Made by a program: the position numbers and the translations under genes. Shown piece after piece: positions 1 to 12,100 of a DNA stretch of 64,000 nt. Position 1 is the stretch's first letter. Each line of letters begins with the position of its first letter. Below the pieces are notes generated by a model. It was not told the DNA's origin. It did no database searches and worked only from the letters and a program-made list of their open reading frames with translations. Source of the stretch: Schistocephalus solidus (taxonomy: Eukaryota; Platyhelminthes; Cestoda; Diphyllobothriidea; Diphyllobothriidae); the NCBI GenBank assembly GCA_017591395.1, contig WEDG01001010.1:62001-126000 (forward strand). Reading direction: 5' to 3'.

Positions 1-104
1 ACAAATACCCGATCTACATCGGCGGACAATTACAGGTGAAGTGCTTATGTCCCATCTGCTGTACCCGATCTCTGGACTCTAGGCACCGTACTGGAGTGCA
101 TGTT

Positions 105-214
105 TGTGTTTCGAGTCCCAGCTGGTAGTCAGCGTTATGATTGGCTGAATGAAGGCAAATAAGCCCGAAACAGACTGTATAAATCTACCCATATTTTCTG
201 TCGTCTCTCGCCTC

Positions 215-268
<54 letters not shown>

Positions 269-520
269 CAGAATAACTTGACCGCCCAACAAGGTCGCGA
301 GTTCGAGGCTCGGGCGCGGCAGCGCCTGGGTTTGGGTATGGCTGGCTGATGACGGCTAATAAGCCAGAAATGGCCATTCCAGTCTCCCTTGTCTTTGTCG
401 GTCAAGTTATTCTAGCTATATACATAGCTGCCTTACGGCTGCTGGCGGGGCTTGAGAGTTAGCCCCAAGGCACAACAGGGACGAGTGAGTCCTGTAACCG
501 ATCGGTGAGCGCCCCATTAC
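105..520 (+). repeat. Dispersed repeat R1, plus-strand copy
   Basis: This is a copy of a repeat seen at least seven times in the window. Its recognisable parts are a stretch around 335-405 reading GGCTAATAAGCCAGAAATGG followed by CCATTCCAGTCTCC, and a tail around 440-500 with GTTAGCCCCAAGGCACAAC. The words near 295-312 (CGCGAGTTCGAGGCTCGGG) resemble a Pol III B box, so R1 may be a SINE, but no clear A box is visible. The same words recur near 43.7, 44.0 and 47.7 kb and in the opposite orientation near 0.9, 28.9 and 39.9 kb. Confidence 0.6.
218..266. repeat. (TA)n microsatellite
   Basis: About 49 bp of uninterrupted TA dinucleotides. It lies inside the R1 repeat cluster. The open frames reading alternating Ile-Tyr through it are artefacts. 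Confidence 0.98.
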
Positions 521-526
521 CAATGT

Positions 527-528
<2 letters not shown>

Positions 529-587
<59 letters not shown>
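529..587. repeat. (TA)n microsatellite
   Basis: About 58 bp of AT/TA dinucleotides, starting directly after the tail of the R1 copy that ends near 528. Confidence 0.98.
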
Positions 588-588
<1 letters not shown>

Positions 589-654
589 CACAGGAATTTT
601 GCTAAGTGTTTCACCCTTAGCAACATGCATGTGCCTTGTATGTGGCATGTGTCC

Positions 655-757
655 TATGAATCCACTTTCGTTGATCGACAGTAGCTAGCTGGTGGGCGGG
701 CGGACAAAATGGGATCGAGTGAGGTCCTAACCACATCAGTGAGTGTTACGCGCTTTT

Positions 758-758
<1 letters not shown>
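655..758 (+). repeat. R1 tail fragment
   Basis: The words GACAAAATGGGATCGAGTGA and the following CCTAAC...CAGTGAG match the tail of the R1 copy at 470-525 (CACAACAGGGACGAGTGAGTCC). As in that copy, the fragment runs straight into a TA tract. Confidence 0.5.

Positions 759-814
<56 letters not shown>
759..814. repeat. (TA)n microsatellite
   Basis: About 55 bp of TA dinucleotides after an R1 tail, the third such tract within 600 bp. Confidence 0.98.
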
Positions 815-817
<3 letters not shown>

Positions 818-874
818 GAATAAATTGGAATACGGGCATACCAAGAAGTATAATGCGAAGTAAAGAAGTTCTTT

Positions 875-1160
875 GGGAGACTCAGATGGCCATTTAAACC
901 TTATTAGCTGTGATCGGCAAGTCATACCCAACCCTAGGTTTTGCGGCACACGAGCATCTAACTTGCGATTTGTTAGTTGGGACTCCGACACTAACCCACT
1001 GCGCCACGAACTTGTTGTCTTGTCACTTTCGATTGGGATAATTAACAACGGAAGACGGGTGCCCCCAATCGCTATCCGCTAAGCGTGCTTGCGGGTTTCT
1101 AGAGTGAACCCCAAGTCAAAATGGGACGAGTGAATTCCTCAAAACAATCCTAATAAGGTC
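875..1160 (-). repeat. R1 copy, minus orientation, plus a nearby tail fragment
   Basis: On the minus strand 875-1000 reads the R1 body: GCTAATAAGG, then AATGGCCAT. Around 1095-1135 a plus-strand tail fragment (GAACCCCAAGTCAAAATGGG) appears. The orientations are therefore mixed and the cluster is rearranged. Confidence 0.45.
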
Positions 1161-1367
1161 TGCCTCAAAATTGATACGAATACTGCCGCTGAATTCCACC
1201 ATCTCTAAAGGATTAAAGATATAAAATTTTTGAATACAAAGTTCACAGGAACTTAATTTGCCCTAATGAGTATTTAAGCCAGCTTACGGAAATTCTCAAT
1301 ATGACAGAATTTCGATCAAAACTATCTAAGAAGTTTTGCCCGATAATTACATCTTTTATGAACTCAG

Positions 1368-1373
1368 TTTAAT
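1368..1373 (-). promoter_or_regulatory. Possible polyadenylation signal of the ETS gene
   Basis: ATTAAA on the minus strand, about 165 bp past the ETS stop codon. It is the nearest common hexamer variant I see downstream. It is short and AT-rich DNA surrounds it, so it could be chance. Confidence 0.25.
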
Positions 1374-1538
1374 TGAAAAGAATATCAAAGTAAGCGTCCA
1401 TAATCTAATAAAATTCACACAGTGAATAAAGTGCAGTATTAGGCTCCTAAGCGATTTTTCGAGAAGATCACCAAAGCCCTGTGCCACTTTTTAAGGTACA
1501 GTTGTATGTTATCACATACAGTACCTGATATCTACTCA

Positions 1539-2095
1539 TCATAGGTCACTGCCCGTTTCCTTTCTAGTAGGATTTCGGAAGGACTTTATAAGTTCATCCA
1601 CCTTTGGAGAGAATCTGTACACATAACGCTTTCCGGCGGATTTCTCAATTATTTTCTTATCATAGTAGTAGCGTAGGCCACGACTCAATTTCTCGTAGTT
1701 CATTTTTGGCTTGTTCTTCCTTAGGCCCCAACGACGGGCCACCTCGTTGGGATCATGCAGACGAAATTCTGTGCCATGGCCGGTCCAGCTGATGTATTTC
1801 TCGGAAAGAGGATTATTCAGCTCATCGAGTAAAAATTGCCAGAGTTGAATTGGACCGGAGTGCTCGGAGGAAATGGCTTTCCAGACACTTGCCCCTCCAC
1901 GAGTAGCATGGCTCTTGCACCTAGACGGTCCGGTATTCTTCTTGAATGTTCTGTATGACTCGACTCGCTCTGATTTTTCTCTATAAGTAGAGGTGGTGAT
2001 AAAATTTTCGGAGTGCCAGCAATTGCTCCACGAGATGGGGGAACTCTGGGATTTCGCTTTGGACATTTCGGAATCTTCGTAGTTTGGTCGCCATT
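1539..2095 (-). CDS. ETS-family transcription factor, terminal exon with ETS domain
   Basis: Last exon of a sequence-specific DNA-binding transcription factor. The acceptor is a pyrimidine-rich tract followed by CTAG, with the exon starting AATGGCG in phase 1; the stop is at 1539-1541. The ETS winged helix-turn-helix occupies about 1611-1853. It starts with the IQLWQFLL helix, continues through ISWTG and EVARRWG, and contains the recognition helix [14 protein letters not shown] with both DNA-contacting arginines. It ends at GKRYVYRF. The [20 protein letters not shown] stretch matches the ETS1/ETS2/Pointed class (known family sequences) better than GABPA, PEA3 or ERG. About 83 residues upstream of the domain are Ser/Lys-rich, and no clear autoinhibitory helices are seen. 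The protein ends about 14 residues after the domain, shorter than the ETS1 C-terminal tail. Expected to be nuclear. Confidence 0.95.
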
Positions 2096-3050
2096 CTAGG
2101 AAAGAGAGTATGAAGTTTAAAAAGAGAAGCAAGCCCAAGTTCTTTTTATTTCTTTAAATACCTCAACTCTTTCAGATAGTAAATAATATGTGTGGTTTTC
2201 AAGAAAGTAAATAGTTGAGCAAAGTTGGACTATTTGCTTTCCTGAATTATCACGTCTTAACCGAACACAGTTCGAGGGAACGTAGGCTAGTTTGTCCAAA
2301 TATACTTTTTTTAACTTTTGATTCTTTCGAACTATCTGCACCGAAGGAATGACAATTCTATAATGGTGCTCCCAGAGACAAACCTACGCAAAAAGACCAC
2401 GTCTGCTAAAAATATTGTCAATGAGGACTTTTTAGCTGTTTATAAAAATGACAATTTCTTTTTGATTTAGGATGTCAGGAAACACATTCTCCTCTGCTTA
2501 TATTGAACTGCAGGATCGATCCTCATTAAAATACTTCTATACTTCGCTATTCAAGGGGAATCCTAATAAGGAAAAAAACTTTACTTGCCTTAAGTTACTT
2601 TGGGAATTATTTTTTCTCGGGTACATAAACACGTCAACTGGGAAAATTCTGAGCACGGTTGAACAAAGAGGTCTAATCACCGACATCTTACGTGTCTTCC
2701 ACATGAAAGTAAACGGATGACCTGACTTTTATTAAGAGCTAGGTTAATGTAAAAGAGGTATAGTTGGCTAATGTGCATTAATTTTCAAATAGAATATCTC
2801 GTGTAGTGCAAAGTTAGCTTGACTTCGCTTCTCTATCAATTAGTTCTTTCAACCGTGGACAGTTGCATAACAGAAATTATCTCAGAAGGAAATCGAGGCC
2901 AGCAGGATGTATTCCTGCTGACTTCATATCCAATCATTGAGTATATCGAGTTGCATATGTTTCTGGATTCCTATACATTTTTGAAATAATTAAATGTCTT
3001 GCCTGGCCATGACATTTGGTGTACTCTATGAAGTTTAGTTTCCAGCTTAC

Positions 3051-3348
3051 CTGAGGATAATGTATGCCCTGAAGATATAGATTCCAACATCGTTTCGGCT
3101 GAGTTACCGATAGCTGAATTCTTCTGGCTAATCGGATGAACCTGACGCTCCCCCCAGTTCTGCTGATGATAGGCAGCGGAAAGACGGTCAGCTAATTCAT
3201 GTGATAGTCTTGATGCATCAGAAGGAAGTAACCTGGTTCCATTCTTAGAAATGTCATGCGGTTCCATTGAATATGTTTGACTGCTAGCCGGAAGCTGCGT
3301 TGGTGGGGCTGAAGCATGCCCCTCTGGAATGTCACGCCTGTTGCAAGC
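3051..3348 (-). CDS. ETS-family transcription factor, internal exon 4 of the visible five
   Basis: A 298-bp internal exon. The acceptor is TCTTTTCTCAG before GCTTGC (phase 0) and the donor is CCTCAG then GTAAGC. It ends with one spare base (G), which completes a Glu codon with the AA that opens the ETS-domain exon, so the junction is in frame. It encodes 99 residues of low-complexity, Ser/Gln-rich sequence (for example RLSHELADRLSAAYHQQ) with no domain I recognise. It was assigned to this gene because both splice sites are strong, both phases fit, and the next intron is only about 0.95 kb. Confidence 0.8.
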
Positions 3349-3440
3349 CTGAGAAAAGATGGATCAAACCATTATATGGCTGGAATATTTTCTAATAATA
3401 GCTACCCACGTTTTATGAGTAGTAAGTTAATTACAAGTAC

Positions 3441-3712
3441 CCTCATTTGACTAGCCTGACAAGTCCTTGTCCCTTGTGCTGCTGCATCCTCTGCACGCTT
3501 TCGCCAGTCATAGCTGCGAAGAAAGGCACTCTCTGCCTGCATATAAGAACCATTCTTCCACAAGGTATACCCGTCTTCATTTATGCTGTCAGCGTTTCGT
3601 TCTTCTGTTCGCAATTCGAACGGACTGTTATCCTGTTTTCGGTGGAAACAGCCGGCTGAGGTTGGACGTCGTCTAGTGATATCACCCGGATGCTCTCGAG
3701 TAATTGAAGGTG
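3441..3712 (-). CDS. ETS-family transcription factor, internal exon 3
   Basis: A 272-bp internal exon. The acceptor is TGTGCGTTCTGCCAG and the exon begins CACCTTC in phase 1. The donor is AATGAGG then GTACTT, ending on a complete codon (phase 0) that matches the phase-0 start of the exon at 3348. It encodes a charged, disordered stretch with EERNADSINEDGYTLWKNGS and SYDWRKRAEDAAAQ. No known domain was identified. The next intron is short (92 bp). The open frame runs on past the donor into that intron, which is why its apparent C-terminus should not be trusted. Confidence 0.78.
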
Positions 3713-3949
3713 CTGGCAGAACGCACAAATGAAACACACTACTTACACGGGTCTGTACGACAAAAATAAATTCGCGAAGGGCTACCAATTAAAATTTAAT
3801 TATTCTAATAGATTATTCGTAAATTCCAAGGTGAACGATTACTGCAATATGGTAAGTCCCTATTTATTTAAGCACCAGTTTCTGTGCACTGGTAATTTTT
3901 CCCAGGTTTTAAAACTGATGGCATGATACTGACTGCATATTATGCTCTT

Positions 3950-4150
3950 ATTTTGTGGGAATCTTTTATGTGCCGGACCAAACCGCCTGGACAGGGAGAA
4001 TAGGAACACCCTCCCCACTTAATACAGGTTGCCCTGCGTTAGATTTCAGTAAGAGTACCTATTCCCGTGTCCTATGTCTAACATAAACCCTAAAAAACCT
4101 TAACCGTAACCCTCATCTTAACTCTAACCCTCATATTCCTGGACTTTGGC
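3950..4150 (+). repeat. MITE-like repeat with telomere-like CTAACC tract, in intron
   Basis: Starts near a GGACAGGGAGAATAGGAAC motif. It runs into degenerate CCCTAA/CTTAACC words from about 4080 to 4135. The same order of words (GGACA-GGGAATAG, CACTTAA, ATTTCAG, CGTGTC, then CTAAC runs) is found in the MITE at 15470-15833, so this is probably a decayed relative. I did not find its right end. Confidence 0.45.
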
Positions 4151-4159
4151 GTAACTTCA

Positions 4160-5729
4160 TCTGTATTACGGGCTCTTCCCGGTACTATATCTTCCCGGGA
4201 GGAAGGGCAGATAAGCTGTCCCCACCCTTTTATTCAAAAGCGGTGTTTTAAGAAGCCGGTTGTCGATAAGTTTGCACGACAACATTACCTTCGTTTTTTG
4301 CCTATCTGTTTAACTTTCGTGCGTCTTTTTCGAAGACAGCAACGGCCTAATTCTTCCTCCTCGGCGGTGTTGCTATGTCGAAAATCCCTCTGTTCACATA
4401 TTCATGTCAATATTTAATTTCAACAAATTATAGTTTATGTGTTTTCGTCCAAGTTTCATCAAGTCATGGCTTAGTATCGGCACGTGATCCAGTTTTCGTT
4501 TACCACCTTGTGAAAGCTTATTTTTAAACTGTGGTTTCTATTTATTAATCACTTTCTATATCTATTCGGAATAAATTGGCGTGTTAAAGTTAAGGGCCAC
4601 GGTTTGCTAGCATATTGACCTAAAAGTTCATGCACTTCGCTAATTGACTGAAGTGGATTTTAGCTACTCCCTTCCCATTGAAAAAGTTCTACAAGCCACT
4701 TCTAATGTGTTGGAATTTCTGTGGACATTAGTACCTTGGAAAATCACCAGTGCAATCGAAATGGATAATAACAGTTTAACAGTTGGAGGATAATTACATT
4801 TCGGCCCCAGGTTGAACTGCAGCTTATCGAAGAGCAAATATCTGTGTATATACCACACTGCGCAGTTTGGAAAAAAGTTTAGACAAGTAGAGGATGGAAA
4901 ATTGACTTACTTGTTTTGCCTCTTCTGTTAACTACGTTCAAACAAACCCTTATTTCCCTATCCCTTAGAACAGGTGGTCTGGGAGACTACATCATGGGGT
5001 GGGGTAGTTAAAATTCAGTTCAATCCTTACATTTACCAATCGAGGGTTCATTTAAAAATTGTTTTTTTGGGCCACCGCTCAGCGTCTTACCGGACTGACC
5101 TAAGAATCAGTCGCCCACCCTCAGTTATTCAAAAAACATCACTGAACTCTTGATCTGGCCTTTCCACGCGGAGAGGACCCATTCATGCCATAGCCGCATG
5201 TGTTGCTGTCAAAATATCTCTCTCTCTAAAGGATATTGCTTGAAAGTTGGTTTCTCTGCCTAAACGGAAATTGGGATGTTCGATATTCAGTATGTTGGTG
5301 AAGTGGGAGTGGTAGGTACCTGTGGGTCATTTACCAACCCAATTGCTCCACCCTCTGCACTCGAATGCCGAATACCAGCAAGGCACTTTAATTTAAGTGT
5401 AAAACTTACTCTAATTGCGTCTTCCTACAAGCATATTGGTCAATCGACACTTCCATCTGAATGTGGATAGGCCTGGTTGGAGTCCGTAGCTTATTTGCAA
5501 AGCGTTAGATTTTAAAACCAACCAGCTCGGGCTCCAGCACACGCATTACCATGGTCTGCGTCAGGATATCAGTGGTTACTACACTACTGAATTCATAAAT
5601 GAACCTTCTAGCTTCCCTTCCTGATGTTGCATTTCTTCTGCATAATTGGGCTAACTTGCTTTCAGTTTAACGGTCGCAAAGTATAATCAAAATCTTTTTT
5701 TCGAATAGGTTATCAACAATGGAGCCTAC
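4160..5729. other. Intron of the ETS gene, no further feature recognised
   Basis: This is the body of the roughly 2-kb intron between exons ending at 5730 and starting at 3712. It is moderately AT-rich. I see only chance-length open frames and no repeat family member I could name. Confidence 0.5.
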
Positions 5730-6242
5730 CATTCCCCGGCTCTACAGTTTGTTTGAAAGCTGTGATGGTGGCTGTGCCATATGTAGCATTCACCGCGGAA
5801 GGTAACTCCGACATGCAATTTAAATTGCTCTGATCAGTCTTCGGTGGAAAGAAGATTCCCGGGAACTGCTTCAGTGCAGTTGAGCTCAGGTCAGCAACAT
5901 CGCCTGATGGTGGTCTGGTTGTGGCACAAGCTCCTTGCTTTCGTCGATTGGCGCGAGCCTGTAAATACCAGGGTCGCCTACGAATGCAGTCATACTCTGT
6001 TGGTCTCCTTGGCGGAATTACTGGCTTGGGAGGCTCCTCTGTTTGCAGCAGGTTTGCTGCTTCTGCCAGGGAGAGGATTGGTGGGACTGTATGGACTGTA
6101 GGCAGGGTTGAATCTCCAATGCTACCGTTTGCCGGGGATTGGAAGTCCTGCTCGACTGAACGACTGGCTGACGAGTAAAAGTCAGTCGCCTGCCAACTAC
6201 CGGAATCCTGCGACTCTGGTAGATTAAGGTGTCTCGGTGTAT
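5730..6242 (-). CDS. ETS-family transcription factor, internal exon 2
   Basis: A 513-bp exon open over its full length on the minus strand. Two overlapping frames there are shadows. The acceptor is TTTCTCTCCTATAATGCAG (phase 1 start). The best phase-consistent donor is GGGAATG then GTAGGC (phase 1), and the G joins CA of the next exon to make Ala. It encodes about 170 residues rich in Pro, Ser and Thr. Visible stretches are PPILSLAEAANLLQTEEPPK, PVIPPRRPTEYDC and a basic RRRPWYLQARANRRKQ patch that could serve in nuclear import (inference). No Pointed/SAM domain is present. The donor is only moderate; other GT sites nearby would break the frame into exon 3. Confidence 0.72.
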
Positions 6243-6464
6243 CTGCATTATAGGAGAGAAATTAAGATTGTGAAGCTAGCACACAACCGTGGAACCCAGT
6301 TGCTGTTTTTAATTGGGTAATATGAAGCCCTGTGTATATAGATTGGCGAGGATTAAACATGCGGCCGTCGTTTTAGTTACTATATAGACCTACTTATTCC
6401 TTTTAGGGAGGCATTAATTCTTAGGCTTACTCTTGTGGGTAAGCTAACGAAAATGGGTACGTTT

Positions 6465-6560
6465 ATCATTAAAGTTAGGGGTAGGTTACAAAGAAGTTTA
6501 CTTTCAGAGTTAGGGTCAGGCAAAGGACCGAACTTAGGGGTAGGGTTAAGTTTACCTGCC
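6465..6560. repeat. Degenerate telomere-like TTAGGG tract
   Basis: Several GTTAGGGGTAGG, GTTAGGGTCAGG and TTAGGGGTAGGGTTAAG words lie within 100 bp, spaced irregularly. It is interstitial and degenerate, like the other tracts near 4.1, 15.6, 23.6, 35.1 and 37.0 kb. Confidence 0.5.
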
Positions 6561-9064
6561 AAATGCTGCCCAAGCCTGTCCTCTTTAACCAACAACCTTG
6601 GATTGCCTCGTTTTCATCGGTTAAGCGCTCCTAATTTTCATCTGTCAACCTGCGCGGTCTGTTGTGGTAACTCCTAAGAGTAATAAAACAAACACGTGGC
6701 AGAAATGTGAGCTTCCCCTATGTCTTCCGCAGATACTGTTAATTGCCGCGTCCATTTACCCCAGTGAAAAACCTAGTACTAACAAAATTTACGTAGTAAA
6801 TGAATCAGTGTGGTCAATTTCTCTGTGAGTTTGCGTATGCAGTGCTCATCGTTGTTTTTTGGGGCCATTAACAGAATTCATTCTTTCGACCCGGTGTGAA
6901 TGACCTGGGGAACTCAATGTAAGTAACATACCTTTTGATGAGTTGTTTTTGCTCTTACCCAGAGAATCTATATATTGAGGCATAATTACTTGACAGCTTC
7001 TTTGTTCTTGCACCCCCTGGGCGAATACTGGCTACCATACTTAATTTAAACAAGTGGGTTCCCGGCCTCAGATGTCATCGTGGGGATGTGATGAATAATT
7101 AACATTTACACACATTTTTCGACCATTCTTTGTCGTTTGGTTGTGAACTGACTTGTCGTCATACACTGCATCCACTTTCCACGTGACATTTAGCCACCAT
7201 GGCTATGTTTAAGTCCTGGACTGATACTCTAGCTAGGAAATCTGGTGGGATAAAGATAGAACTTAACATTTGGTCTAAAATGGATCTGTTAGTGAAAAAA
7301 ACGTGAGTTATCCGATTAAAGCAATTCAGAGGAAAGCTGGCTCGGTTAGACAGTTTTGCCAAAGGAAAACGATGCTGTCCATTATAAATCGGCATGCCAG
7401 CAAACGAACACATGTCTCCTACGGCGAAGAATGAAGTTACCGTTATTAAAATGCATGATTTGGGCCTGAAAATAAGTCCACCAAGGCATCATAAGATTCA
7501 TTTTGTAATTTTCAGATCAGATCGGATGGCGAAACTTTGAACTCAACCAGTAGTCAGGGCCGGCAACGAGAAGGCCTTCCGCTTCTGCCTCATTTATACA
7601 ATTCGGTCTTCGCTAAGTGTTTGCACTTTTATCATAATCGTCTTGCCTGCACATACTCCGTCGCTTGGCTCGTCCAAAAGTTGATGTTCGTGACACATTC
7701 GATTGGTTTCTTGGGCCGTTTTCCACCCAGCTTGTCGCATGTGCCTTACGCCACCCCCGCAAAGTACGCCCTTCCCCCAGTTTACTTCCAAGTCTGAGCA
7801 TAGGGAGGAGTGAGGGCGTCGTACGCCCTCCCACGCGTCTGGGTCCACTCACCTGTCAAGCGACGTCAACACTGTATGCCCTCAGGATGAACGGCAGTGG
7901 CCGGACAGGGAAGGGGGAGGGGGTGAAATGACATTAAAAATACCCCACCCATTGTCCACCCCTCCCCTTACGCCGGCGCACGAGACCGTGTGTGCCGGCC
8001 GTGGCCATTCTGGTAACTAGGTCTACTAAATTCGGCTTAGGACAGCTGCACAGCTGTCATTGGGGTTGTGCGCGGTGCCCGGGGTCAGGATGCTCGGCCT
8101 AGAGAGGGAGGGGGGTGCACATATTGACTCCCCAGCTAAACAATTATGGCCAAGTTTCATTTTTCAAAATGGATAGCCAAACTTTAATTGGTACAGCGTG
8201 GAGGTATGGGGGACACGTTCACGCACGCTTGTTGAACGAGATGGGCCATGACGGTGTAGTAGGGGTGTGCAAGGGGAGTGCCTGAAGGGGCCACTGAATG
8301 GGTTGGAGAAAGGGGCTTCTGACGAACGGTATCCCGTACTATGGCAGTTTACCGAGTAGGTTCACGTGACAGGCCTAAGGCATACAGAGGCTGTGATTAG
8401 GCTTTAGTGGCTCGAGATTCTTTGCTGGTTAAAATGCATATTTTGGGTATGCGAGCGAAAAGGCGTATGCTAGGCTGTTTAGATGCCAAGGAGGACCATT
8501 CTGATTAGTGATCCCCTGCAGCCCAAGATTCTAAGATTAGGAAAAATATAGGGCGGCCTTTTATAATCACGTTATTTGAAAAGTGTTACTTGCTGTGAGG
8601 TGGTATACTGTAAAGTATTCACTCTCTATGGTTATAACTGATGTCACTAGCATGTCTGTTTTACATAAATGTAAGATTTGATCGATTTGGATTGATATTT
8701 ATCAAAGCAAACTCGGCTAAATGTTGTGCAAAAACTAAAAATTCAGAATATAGGTTAAAAGAATGGACATTTTGAATGGAAAGCACTATTTCTTAGCTCC
8801 GCTAGCAGGGACAGATTATAAACCGGAAACAGTTCTCAGAACGTTATTTTTCGGGTCAGTAACTAAGCCCCCGAGCATCATTTGCTTACCTTTGTGCAGA
8901 CATGTGAGCGAAAGGCAGTTGGTAGAAGTTACAGCCAGGTGGTACTGAGGTCCCTTTTTTACTACCCTTTCATCCGAGGTGAAAAATTTAATCAGGTTTG
9001 GGTTTCTTGAATACCCTGTCTTCCTGTTCCTGTCTTCCTATGACCCCAGGCCCAGGTCGATGAA

Positions 9065-9180
9065 GGAAGAAAGATTGAGGTAGATGCATCACAAGTCTAC
9101 TATCACGTAAAAATACTGTACACACAAAAATGTGGAGTAATCGGTGGAGCACGCTGGATACGACAGTCGAACTGTCTTAT
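9065..9180 (-). repeat. LINE 3' tail fragment
   Basis: On the minus strand it matches the LINE 3' untranslated sequence described at 42640-42905. Shared words include AAGTCTACTATCAC(G/T)TAAAA on the plus strand and GTGGAGCACGCTGGATACGAC. The copy is short and decayed. Confidence 0.45.
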
Positions 9181-12100
9181 ATGAGCAGATCTACGCGCAA
9201 GTCACAGAAGCACAATCTCGTGGGGTAAGGATGGTTGCGGTGCTTGTAATAATTGTGCAATAAATTTTGTTGCATGGGTGATAATCCCGTAGTTTTAGAG
9301 TACATCACAAACTATTTCGGTTTATTTGGGTTGACAATGCCCTGCTTGCAACTGTTTGACCTTCAGGCGACAGAGATCTCGTCTGAAAATCTGTCGTTTG
9401 ACAAACGTTCCAGGGTGTAAGCCGGTCGCCATTTTTGAATTTGTGGAGAAAGGCATTTAACTGGGTTAGAGCGTCAGGGCTGACTACTGACCAAAGGCTA
9501 CCGCTGATCGGGTTAAAGCGGATCCTTCAATAATTTTCTTTCATTAAGAATTTCTCAGTCGCCAGCCCTATACAAACCGCATCCATATGCAAACCTTGTC
9601 AACTTCGACGACTTGCAAGCTGTTCAGTAAATTGCATGTCTGTTGCATGCACGAACTTCCACCAAGTGTCAGACAAAGTTCTTCCCTTTGCTCTCTCTCT
9701 CACAAAGGAGCGTGCCTATGTGTGACAAAAGTAATCATATGCAAATTATTTGGTTTCAAAATGGGTCCTCTACTGCAACCTGCTGACATTGTAATTGACA
9801 GAAAGATGGTTGCCTGACATAATATGCTTAATTAACGGTGACTCAAAGCTTTCATTCAAATAATTTAAAGTACACCAGTCATTTGAAAAAGTTTTCAAAA
9901 ATGCAGGCCCTCTAAGGGCTCTCTATAGAAAATCTGACCGTACGGTCTTCAAAATTAAACCTGTAACTTTACACCATTTTATTACTTCGTTGCGTCCATA
10001 CCCTTTCTCAAAGAGTTGTTATGAATATTTATATTTTCCCATGAAGGTCTAATAAATGCGTCAATAAAAGGATATTAAACGAACAGGCAAAAAATAATGA
10101 ATTCGCATACATTTGAGCATACGCTTAAAGCGCATAGGACCAAAAGCTCAATTAGAGCAGTATTCCGTGCTATGTAGCACTAATTTGAGACGAGAAGATA
10201 CTTCTTTCAAGGTGGCTATGAGACAATATTTGACATTGTGTATGCTGGACTGACAATTGCGTAACATCTAGGTCGAATGACTTAAAGTTAAATGTCCGGT
10301 GAATTATTGTTTGGAATTTTCTCTGAAATTTTTATTAATACTTTATTTGATGTTAATCACCCTCTGCAGAATAACGACGTAATAGTTACTACCACTACCA
10401 GTACGTAGGAGTTTGACTGAGCCATACCCCTGGAAGAGGCCTTAAGCAAGGGAACCGCTTACAAGAATAAAAGTTGGTGGAATCCATCTCTAAACTTTTA
10501 GTTGGTGTGTACACACAAGTAAGTAGGTCGAAGTAGGGTGAAACCGTTGTCATCACCGGAAAACTACGTAACAGTGCAAAGTTGCTAATTAGTGAATTTT
10601 TATGCATGACCTTGTGGGACAGAGAACATTGTCAATGAAATTAAAACATCCAGGTATGCTGACAGTAAAGTATTAAATCTTTACCCACACTTCCTCTTTG
10701 CAAACTCGCTTTGAAATCATCTCTGTTTGAGTTTGCTTCAGTGCTTAAGCATCTAGAACACTTATCGAGACTAGACTATGGAAAATGAGAATAGAATAGA
10801 ACCAATTGTCACGTTCTTCGGGGTGAGCCCAATCCGCCAACCCCCAAGAAGTTACAACGGATTCGGCGCCGAAGGAATTATCACAGTAACGTCTTCTAGA
10901 TGGTCGCACTGAATGAATTCGCTTTATTTGTGGCTTCCAAGGCAAATTAATTACTATCATGACAGCTAGTTGTTCTAGTATGTAATCCAGTAAGCAGTAA
11001 ATCAACTAATTAGAGCAGCCTATAGGAATTAAGAAACACACAAAGCCGTAAAATTTGCCTCCCGAACTGAGGTCGGGCAACCTTGATTCCCCACCTCTGA
11101 ATTTCATAAAGTTCGTGAAGCATCCCTTAACTTTTCAGCAGATCCTCTTCTACAGATTTGACAGAAAAAAAGGAAATATCCTGTAATTTGGGACTGGTAT
11201 GGCCACACTCATAACGTGGTTTGATCCTCCTAGACAGGACTCCTCCTATGGTCCGTTCTTTCAATTTCTCACCGAAGGCATGCCGCGACATCTAAATAGC
11301 ACTAGGGCGTGTATGGCCGCGGCGATGGCGACGACAATGGCCAATAATATCATCTGTTTATACGTAGAAGGGCACTCCGAACCTGAACACCTCAGGTGGC
11401 ATACGCACAGGCGAACAAAAGTGCTCGTCTGATTTATCATTTGCATATCGTGAAAATCGCTGTTATGCTTCGGGGTGTTTACCAGATTATTCGCGTATTC
11501 AGTAAGAGAAAGTAAAGCTGTTAATTACGGACGCAGTGGAACGTGGCAGCACACAGAGGCAGCGAGGACCGCTGGCGTGCCGTTAACGCGATGGGTAGCA
11601 CCTTTAAAGGACGTCGGACTTGCGGATAGAGGTTCGGAGAGGTTGCTCAACGACTGTCACCAGCGTCTGCGTAATGTAGTACATTCCTTAGCCAGGCGCG
11701 CATTTCCCTAAATCTTTGTAATGAACGCAAGAAGTCGACCTGTCGCTGGCCAAACGCGATGTCTTACCTATAAAAAAATCACTCAATGATCCTGTGAGCC
11801 CAGTAACATCAAGATGTGGTACGGACAAGGACAAAAGAAACTGGAGGAGTCACTTCCGGTCAGCCAATCATGCTCCAACCACAGTTTCTGAACCAAAGCA
11901 TAAGGAAATTGCCTGTATTCTGTCCTAAAGGCAGGATAAATCGAGAGCAGAAAATCATCTGGAAGTTACACAATTAATTAGAGAAGTCATTGTGAACAGA
12001 CTATGAAAATAAAATGGTTATGGCTATATAAAAAGTACTGCTTGAGGGAGGAACAACTGACCCCCTAAAATCGCCCTTAATACTATAACGAATAATCTGT

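Noticed and set aside
79..1048. Several 60-108-codon frames with Ile-Tyr repeats
   Set aside because: They run through TA microsatellites and R1 repeats on both strands; composition is dictated by the dinucleotide repeat.
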